From: Betaproteobacteria bacterium
GTDB taxonomy: Bacteria; Pseudomonadota; Gammaproteobacteria; Burkholderiales; Burkholderiaceae_E
Reading direction: 5' to 3'
Length of the DNA stretch: 13,049 nt
NCBI GenBank assembly: GCA_009925965.1
Contig: RFPW01000043.1
Location: 1-13,049 of the forward strand
Part shown: positions 7,480 through 13,049 of the stretch, one piece after another
Position numbering within the stretch: the first letter of the stretch is position 1
Layout: the number at the start of each line of letters is the position of its first letter
The notes under the pieces: generated by a model
Seen by the model: the letters and a program-made list of their open reading frames with translations, nothing else
Told to the model about the DNA's origin: nothing
Databases searched by the model: none
Translations under genes and position numbers: made by a program

Positions 7480-7926
7480 ATGCGTATCTCCGTCCGCGTT
7501 CTTGACCCCCGACTGGCCGATCAACTACCCAGCTATGCGACCCCGGGAAGTGCTGGGCTGGACTTGCGGGCCTGCATTGACCAGGCGCTGACGGTTGAAG
7601 CGGGGCAGGCGGTCATGGTTCCGACCGGCATGGCAATCCATCTGGACAACCCGGCCTACTGCGCCATGATCCTGCCCCGATCGGGATTGGGTCATCGACA
7701 CGGGATCGTTCTGGGAAACTTAGTGGGCCTGATTGACAGCGACTATCAGGGCCCTCTGCAAATCTCCTGCTGGAATCGCAGCAACGAGCCCTACACCTTG
7801 CAACCCCTCGATCGGGTTGCTCAGCTCGTGATTGTCCCTGTACAGCAGGTCGAATTTGACGTGGTCGACGCGTTTACTGAGAGCGCGCGGGGTGCTGGCG
7901 GATTCGGCAGCACCGGCGTCGCGTAA
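7480..7926 (+). CDS. dut: Deoxyuridine 5'-triphosphate nucleotidohydrolase (dUTPase)
   Basis: Hydrolyses dUTP to dUMP and pyrophosphate, which keeps uracil out of DNA and supplies dTMP synthesis. The 148-residue protein (E. coli 151) has all five motifs of the trimeric family: ATPGSAGLDLRA (residues 20-31), PRSGLG (66-71), GNLVGLIDSDYQGPL (79-93, with D86 matching E. coli D90), DRVAQLV (111-117) and the C-terminal lid RGAGGFGSTG (137-146). GAGG eight bases before the ATG supports the start. It follows coaBC after 41 bp and is the last gene of the plus-strand unit, meeting tal tail to tail. The coaBC-dut pairing is common in proteobacteria. Complete. Confidence 0.97.
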   Translation: MRISVRVLDPRLADQLPSYATPGSAGLDLRACIDQALTVEAGQAVMVPTGMAIHLDNPAYCAMILPRSGLGHRHGIVLGNLVGLIDSDYQGPLQISCWNRSNEPYTLQPLDRVAQLVIVPVQQVEFDVVDAFTESARGAGGFGSTGVA

Positions 7927-7951
7927 CTGGCCGACGCCCAGCGCGGCAAGG

Positions 7952-7967
7952 GGCTGACTCGTCAGCC
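7952..7967. terminator. Possible bidirectional hairpin between dut and tal
   Basis: GGCTGA-CTCG-TCAGCC forms a six-base-pair stem with a four-base loop in the convergent dut/tal junction, overlapping the tal stop codon. There is no clear T-run on either strand, so this is at best a weak intrinsic terminator. Confidence 0.3.
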
Positions 7968-8909
7968 GCGGGCTACTGTTTCAGCGACCAAAGTTTCGAG
8001 CTTGCGCCCGTCCGCATTGAAACTGCGGATGCCCTCGGCTAGCTTCTCGGTGGCCATCGCGTCATCGTTGACCGAGAACCGGAAGTCCGACTCGTTAAAG
8101 TGCGCCTTCTCGAGCGCAACTGATCGAGCCGCTTCGGAAGAAAGCGCCTGAGCCACCTCATCACCCGACGCCCGCAACTGCTCAAGCAGATCGGGACTGA
8201 TGGTCAGCAGATCGCAACCCGCCAATGCGAGGATTTGTCCGACACTCCGGAAACTGGCGCCCATCACTTCGGTCTTCACATCGAAATGCCGGAAGTAGGT
8301 CCAGATCTTGGTCACTGAGATCACGCCCGGATCTTCGTGAGGTGCCAAGTCGCGACCAGCACGCACTTTGGCCCAATCATAAATCCGCCCAACGAAGGGC
8401 GAAATCAAGGTAATGCCAGCATCGGCACAGGCGACCGCCTGGGCAAACGAAAACAACAGCGTGAGGTTGCAATGAATCCCTTCACGCTCTAGAACCTGGG
8501 CTGCACGGATGCCTTCCCATGTCGCGGCAATTTTGATCAGGACACGCTTGCGGTCGATGCCCTCGGCTTCATAGAGACCGATCAGGCGTCGCGCGCGGGC
8601 CAAGGTCGCATCGGTATCAAACGACAGACGCGCATCGACCTCGCTCGATACCCGACCCGGCACGATACTGAGAATCTGCAGACCGAATTTCACCAGGGTG
8701 CGATCGCACAGGAGATCCAGCGGCTCGGACCGATGCTGTGCAACGGTTTCGTCGAGCAAGGTGCGATATTCCGGCTTGCTGACCGCTTTAAGAATCAGTG
8801 TCGGATTGGTTGTCGCATCTTGGGGGGCATAAGCCCGCATCGCGTGGAAATCGCCCGTATCGGCGACGACCGTGGTCCAGCGCCGCAGTGAATCAAGAGC
8901 AGTCGTCAT
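7962..8909 (-). CDS. tal: Transaldolase
   Basis: Moves a dihydroxyacetone unit between sedoheptulose 7-phosphate and glyceraldehyde 3-phosphate in the non-oxidative pentose phosphate pathway. The 315-residue protein aligns along its length with E. coli TalB: LRRWTTVVADTGDF (residues 8-21), QDATTNPTLIL (30-40), VPGRVSSEVDARLSFDT (83-99), the Schiff-base lysine K126 in VLIKIAATWEGIRAA, CNLTLLFSFAQA, ISPFVGRI, VMGASFRSVGQI and EKLAEGIRSF. The start at 8909 (MTTALDSL) matches TalB and has GAGG seven bases upstream; a TTG at 8921 is in frame but would sit inside fccB. The gene begins 8 bp after the fccB stop, so the two are probably co-transcribed. A transaldolase directly behind a sulfide dehydrogenase is not a usual arrangement. 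Confidence 0.95.
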   Translation of the reverse strand: MTTALDSLRRWTTVVADTGDFHAMRAYAPQDATTNPTLILKAVSKPEYRTLLDETVAQHRSEPLDLLCDRTLVKFGLQILSIVPGRVSSEVDARLSFDTDATLARARRLIGLYEAEGIDRKRVLIKIAATWEGIRAAQVLEREGIHCNLTLLFSFAQAVACADAGITLISPFVGRIYDWAKVRAGRDLAPHEDPGVISVTKIWTYFRHFDVKTEVMGASFRSVGQILALAGCDLLTISPDLLEQLRASGDEVAQALSSEAARSVALEKAHFNESDFRFSVNDDAMATEKLAEGIRSFNADGRKLETLVAETVARG

Positions 8910-8915
8910 GTTGGG

Positions 8916-8920
8916 CCTCA
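8916..8920 (-). promoter_or_regulatory. tal ribosome-binding site formed by fccB stop
   Basis: On the minus strand TGAGG contains both the fccB stop codon (TGA) and the GAGG that precedes the tal ATG by seven bases. This geometry favours translational coupling of tal to fccB. Confidence 0.65.
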
Positions 8921-10231
8921 AACGTTAAACATATCGCGCCAGATATTGCGGGCCCAGGCATCGGCATATTGGCCTTCAAGCGCGTTTGCCTGTGTCGACA
9001 ATCCGCCAGAACCAGCAATGGTCACCATGGTTTTCTGTTCTGGATTGTAACGATGCACCGACGCTACATGCACGACATTTCGATCGTCAACGTAGGAATA
9101 ACAGGTGTTGGCCATCATCGCGGGCTGCGGAGCCCGACCGTGAAGAATCTCTAGGATCGCGGCGGCCGCCGTCTTGCCATGCTGATTGGCCATATGACCA
9201 GATTTTGGCATCAATGGCCCGGCCATCACGGCATCGCCCAACACATGAATACCGGGCGCGGCGAGCGACTCCATCGTGACCCAGTCAACCCCACACCACC
9301 GATTATTAACCGTGATGAGCCCCGTCTTCTGGGCCAGATCACCAGCCCGATGGGGCGGGATGACGTTGAGAACGTCGGCGCGAATCCGATCACCAAATTC
9401 CGTCACAACGACGCCAGCCTGCGCCTGAACTTCCGCCACCATCGAATTAGGGCGATATTCAATCATGCTGCCGTAGGGTTCCCAGGCCTTGAGAAACAAC
9501 CCTTTCTTGGACTGAATATCCTCGTTTGCATCAAGAACAATGATCTTTGCCGTCGGATTATTCGCTTTGAGTGCGAAAGCGACCTGGCAAACACGCTCAT
9601 AGGGCCCGGGTGGACAGCGGTAGGGCGCACGCGGGATTGACAACACAAAGACGCCACCCTGTGGCATCGATTCAATCCGATTACGAAGCGCCACAGTTTG
9701 TGGGCCTGCCTTCCAGGCATGCAACACGGTTTTTTGGGCCTCGGCATTCAGGCCCTGAATCTGGTCAAACTGGAAGTCGACCCCCGGAGCAACCACAAGG
9801 CGGTCGAAGGTCTGGTCCGCAATCTTGACCAAGCTAACCACTTTTTTGATCGGATCAATTTGAGTGACCTCGTCCACCAGAACGGTCACCCCAGCCTCGC
9901 GAAGGCCCTGATAGCCCATTGTGAGGTCTTCGATCCGACGAGTCCCGCCCAGCACCAGATTAGACAAAGGGCAGGAAACAAATTGAGGATTGCGCTCAAT
10001 CAGGACGACATCGAGACTCGACCCGCCCCAATGCTTGAGGTAACGCGCGGCGGTCGCACCGCCGAACCCGGCGCCGATCACGCCCACGCGCCCCAGCCGG
10101 CGTTCGACGACCGCGGGGGCTCCAGGCGTCATGCCACCGGGAGCAGCGCAACCCGCCAAGAGTCCAGAGGAAACGCCCCATACGGCGGCGCCTTTGAGCA
10201 AGCGGCGACGGGATTGGATCAGTTCAGACAT
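8918..10231 (-). CDS. fccB: Flavocytochrome c sulfide dehydrogenase, flavoprotein subunit
   Basis: Periplasmic FAD enzyme that oxidises sulfide to sulfur or polysulfide and passes electrons to its cytochrome partner FccA. The 437-residue protein carries a twin-arginine motif SRRRLLK (residues 7-13), a hydrophobic stretch and LAGC (25-28), which resembles a lipobox. The FAD-binding GAGFGG is at 53-58. C87 in FVSCPLSN matches the cysteine covalently linked to FAD (C42 in Allochromatium). C206 in YRCPPGPYER and C377 in NTCYSY match the redox-active pair C161/C337. The C87-C206 spacing of 119 equals C42-C161. C313 in RWCGVD and LGDAVMAGPLMPKSGHMAN (331-349) are also conserved. GAGGGG lies eight bases before the ATG. 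It follows fccA by 62 bp and precedes tal. The related SoxF is an alternative name, but no sox genes are seen here. Confidence 0.92.
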   Translation of the reverse strand: MSELIQSRRRLLKGAAVWGVSSGLLAGCAAPGGMTPGAPAVVERRLGRVGVIGAGFGGATAARYLKHWGGSSLDVVLIERNPQFVSCPLSNLVLGGTRRIEDLTMGYQGLREAGVTVLVDEVTQIDPIKKVVSLVKIADQTFDRLVVAPGVDFQFDQIQGLNAEAQKTVLHAWKAGPQTVALRNRIESMPQGGVFVLSIPRAPYRCPPGPYERVCQVAFALKANNPTAKIIVLDANEDIQSKKGLFLKAWEPYGSMIEYRPNSMVAEVQAQAGVVVTEFGDRIRADVLNVIPPHRAGDLAQKTGLITVNNRWCGVDWVTMESLAAPGIHVLGDAVMAGPLMPKSGHMANQHGKTAAAAILEILHGRAPQPAMMANTCYSYVDDRNVVHVASVHRYNPEQKTMVTIAGSGGLSTQANALEGQYADAWARNIWRDMFNV

Positions 10232-10293
10232 CGAATTTTCCCCTCGACCACTCGGCCCCAGGATGTTGCAGGAGATCGCGCCCGATCAGAAAC

Positions 10294-10698
10294 TCAGGGC
10301 AGGGCTTTCAGTCGCGAGAAGTGCTCGGCCACCAACGCGATCTGGTCGTCGGTATAGCCCTTTGCGAGCTGGTGCATGATGGTCGCGGGCCGCTGACCAG
10401 ACCGGAACGCCTGCATAGTCGACACCATCGCATCGCGGGGGTAGCCTGCAAGCATCGGCATCCCCCCTGCGGATCGGCCGTCCATGCCATGACAATTTGC
10501 ACAGTTAGACGCCAGAACTCTCCCCGCAATCGCGGATTCCGCCGCTGTAGGGGCGGGAGCGGATTGGGCATGGGCCGCCTGACTTGTCAGCGTCATCCCA
10601 AATCCAAAAAATGCGCCCAGCGCCAAGCCCCGCGCCGAAACTAGCGCCACGCCAAGCGCCGACAATTCTGGCCGGCGCATCGAGTGATTTAACTTCAT
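10294..10698 (-). CDS. fccA: Monoheme cytochrome c subunit of flavocytochrome c sulfide dehydrogenase
   Basis: Small periplasmic electron acceptor for FccB. The 134-residue precursor has a basic N terminus, a hydrophobic segment (about 14-38) and a likely signal peptidase I site after AHA (residues 42-44). An Ala/Pro-rich linker follows, then a single heme-binding CANCH (66-70). M108 in TIMHQLAKGY is the likely axial methionine, and the mature protein is about 90 residues. The domain is class I cytochrome c of the cytochrome c553/FccA type (GGMPMLAGYP, 78-87). Only one heme site is present, unlike the diheme FccA of Allochromatium. The start at 10698 has GGGAG eight bases upstream; ATG at 10680 is a weaker option. 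It begins 18 bp after the clpA stop and is followed by fccB, which is the main reason for naming it fccA rather than a generic cytochrome. Confidence 0.87.
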   Translation of the reverse strand: MKLNHSMRRPELSALGVALVSARGLALGAFFGFGMTLTSQAAHAQSAPAPTAAESAIAGRVLASNCANCHGMDGRSAGGMPMLAGYPRDAMVSTMQAFRSGQRPATIMHQLAKGYTDDQIALVAEHFSRLKALP

Positions 10699-10716
10699 CT
10701 ACCAAGCTCCCTGCAT

Positions 10717-11808
<1,092 letters not shown>

Positions 11809-13034
11809 CGATCACATCGATGGCTTTGTCGGGCAAATGGCGGTCGTTGATGTACTTGGCAGCCAACTCAGCCGCCGCCGACAGGGCCGATGCCGAATAC
11901 TTGACCCCATGGTGCTCTTCAAACCGTGATTTGAGGCCACGCAGGATCTGAACCGTTTGTTCCACGGTCGGTTCGTTGACATCAATCTTCTGGAAACGCC
12001 GAGACAGCGCATGATCTTTCTCAAAAATGCCGCGATATTCGGTGTAGGTCGTCGCACCAATGCACTTGAGTTGGCCCGAAGCCAATGCGGGCTTGAGAAG
12101 GTTCGACGCATCGAGCGTCCCGCCAGATGCGGAGCCTGCGCCAATGAGGGTGTGAATCTCGTCGATAAACAGCACCGCGTGCGGATTAGCCTTGAGTTGC
12201 TTGAGGACCGCTTTGAGGCGCTGTTCGAAGTCGCCACGGTACTTGGTACCGGCGAGTAAAGACCCCATATCGAGGGAGAAGACGACGGCCTCGGAGAGCA
12301 CGTCGGGGACATCCTTTTGCGTGATCCGCCAGGCAAGCCCTTCCGCAATCGCGGTCTTGCCGACACCTGCCTCGCCCACCAACAGCGGATTGTTCTTGCG
12401 CCGCCGGCACAAGACCTGAATCACCCGCTCTACTTCAGCCTCGCGGCCGATGAGGGGGTCGATGCGACCTTCTTTCGCTTGCACATTAAGGTTGCTGGTG
12501 TATTGATCGAGCGCGCCAGCCTGCTGAGGCGCTTGCGCATCGGCTTCGGCCTCTGCTGGCTCCTCGCGACCCGACGATTCTTTGGGTTGCGGGGTCTTCG
12601 TGATCCCGTGGCTGATGAAATTGACGACATCAAGACGGGTAATCCCCTGCTGGTGCAGGTAGTACACCGCATGCGAGTCCTTCTCGCCAAAAATCGCCAC
12701 CAGGACGTTCGCCCCCGTGACTTCCTTTTTGCCGTTGGACGTGCTCTGCACGTGCATGATCGCCCGCTGTATCACCCGCTGAAAGCCGAGGGTGGGTTGC
12801 GTGTCGATCTCCTCAGTCCCGGGTACGACGGGGGTGTTTTCCCGAATGAACTGGGTCAGATTTTTGCGAAGGTCGTCGAGATTGGCCGCGCAAGCGCGCA
12901 ACACCTCGGCAGCCGACGGGTTATCGAGCAGCGCAAGCAACAGGTGCTCGACCGTAATAAATTCGTGACGCTGCTGGCGCGCCTCAACGAACGCCATGTG
13001 GAGGCTGACTTCCAATTCCTGCGCAATCATGCTT

Positions 13035-13039
13035 CCTCC
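13035..13039 (-). promoter_or_regulatory. clpA Shine-Dalgarno
   Basis: GGAGG on the minus strand, four bases before the ATG at 13030. This decides the clpA start in favour of MIAQELEVSL over the upstream in-frame GTG at 13048. Confidence 0.75.
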
Positions 13040-13049
13040 ATCACGCACT

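Noticed and set aside
9290..9300. FccB C313 as the second redox-disulfide cysteine
   Set aside because: Counting along the Allochromatium sequence from memory places C337 at the NTCYS motif, which is C377 here; C313 corresponds to a different conserved cysteine (C274).
13041..13049. Possible 3' end of clpS (Ser-Ala-stop on the minus strand) just before clpA
   Set aside because: clpS commonly precedes clpA, but two codons and a TGA are too little to identify a gene.

Overview
The window is a GC-rich bacterial chromosome segment, most likely from a sulfur-oxidising betaproteobacterium. Two things point there. The gene order rsmB-purN / ribF-ileS-lspA-coaBC-dut / clpA is, from memory, a betaproteobacterial (Burkholderiales-like) arrangement. 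The IleRS editing region also reads HSSPAYGVDD, the form I associate with betaproteobacteria, rather than the E. coli HTAPGHGPDD. The lineage is an inference; no database was searched. Eleven genes are recognised. They fill almost the whole window, with no tRNA, rRNA, CRISPR array or insertion sequence.

Layout. (1) 1-1496, minus strand: purN followed by rsmB, which runs off the left edge before its catalytic domain. (2) 1497-1598: a divergent intergenic region with a TATAAT box facing ribF and a perfect 12-bp palindrome covering the purN start codon. (3) 1599-7926, plus strand: ribF-ileS-lspA-coaBC-dut, tightly packed (8-bp gap, 1-base overlap, 103-bp gap, 41-bp gap). These genes cover flavin cofactor synthesis, isoleucine charging, lipoprotein signal peptide removal, coenzyme A synthesis and dUTP removal. 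(4) 7927-7961: a short convergent gap with a small hairpin. (5) 7962-13030, minus strand, read from the right: clpA, fccA, fccB, tal, separated by 18, 62 and 8 bp.

The most notable region is the last. A complete flavocytochrome c sulfide dehydrogenase lies between a Clp protease ATPase gene and a transaldolase gene, apparently as one transcription unit. It consists of the monoheme cytochrome FccA and the flavoprotein FccB. FccB keeps the covalent-flavin cysteine and both redox-disulfide cysteines. Its export signal combines a twin-arginine motif with a lipobox-like LAGC, so it may be a lipid-anchored version.

The clpA gene itself is broken. The reading frame shifts after the first AAA+ module (DKAIDVIDEA), as if 11 bp were missing. 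The result is a 423-residue N-terminal ORF overlapping a C-terminal ORF that carries the second AAA+ module. This is either a true lesion or an assembly error. If real, it should leave the cell without a normal ClpA and could reduce transcription of fccAB-tal by polarity.

Smaller irregularities are an in-frame 15-bp tandem repeat in the IleRS editing domain, a 23-bp tandem repeat in the coaBC leader, and a low-complexity N-terminal extension on RsmB built partly from a 12-bp repeat.
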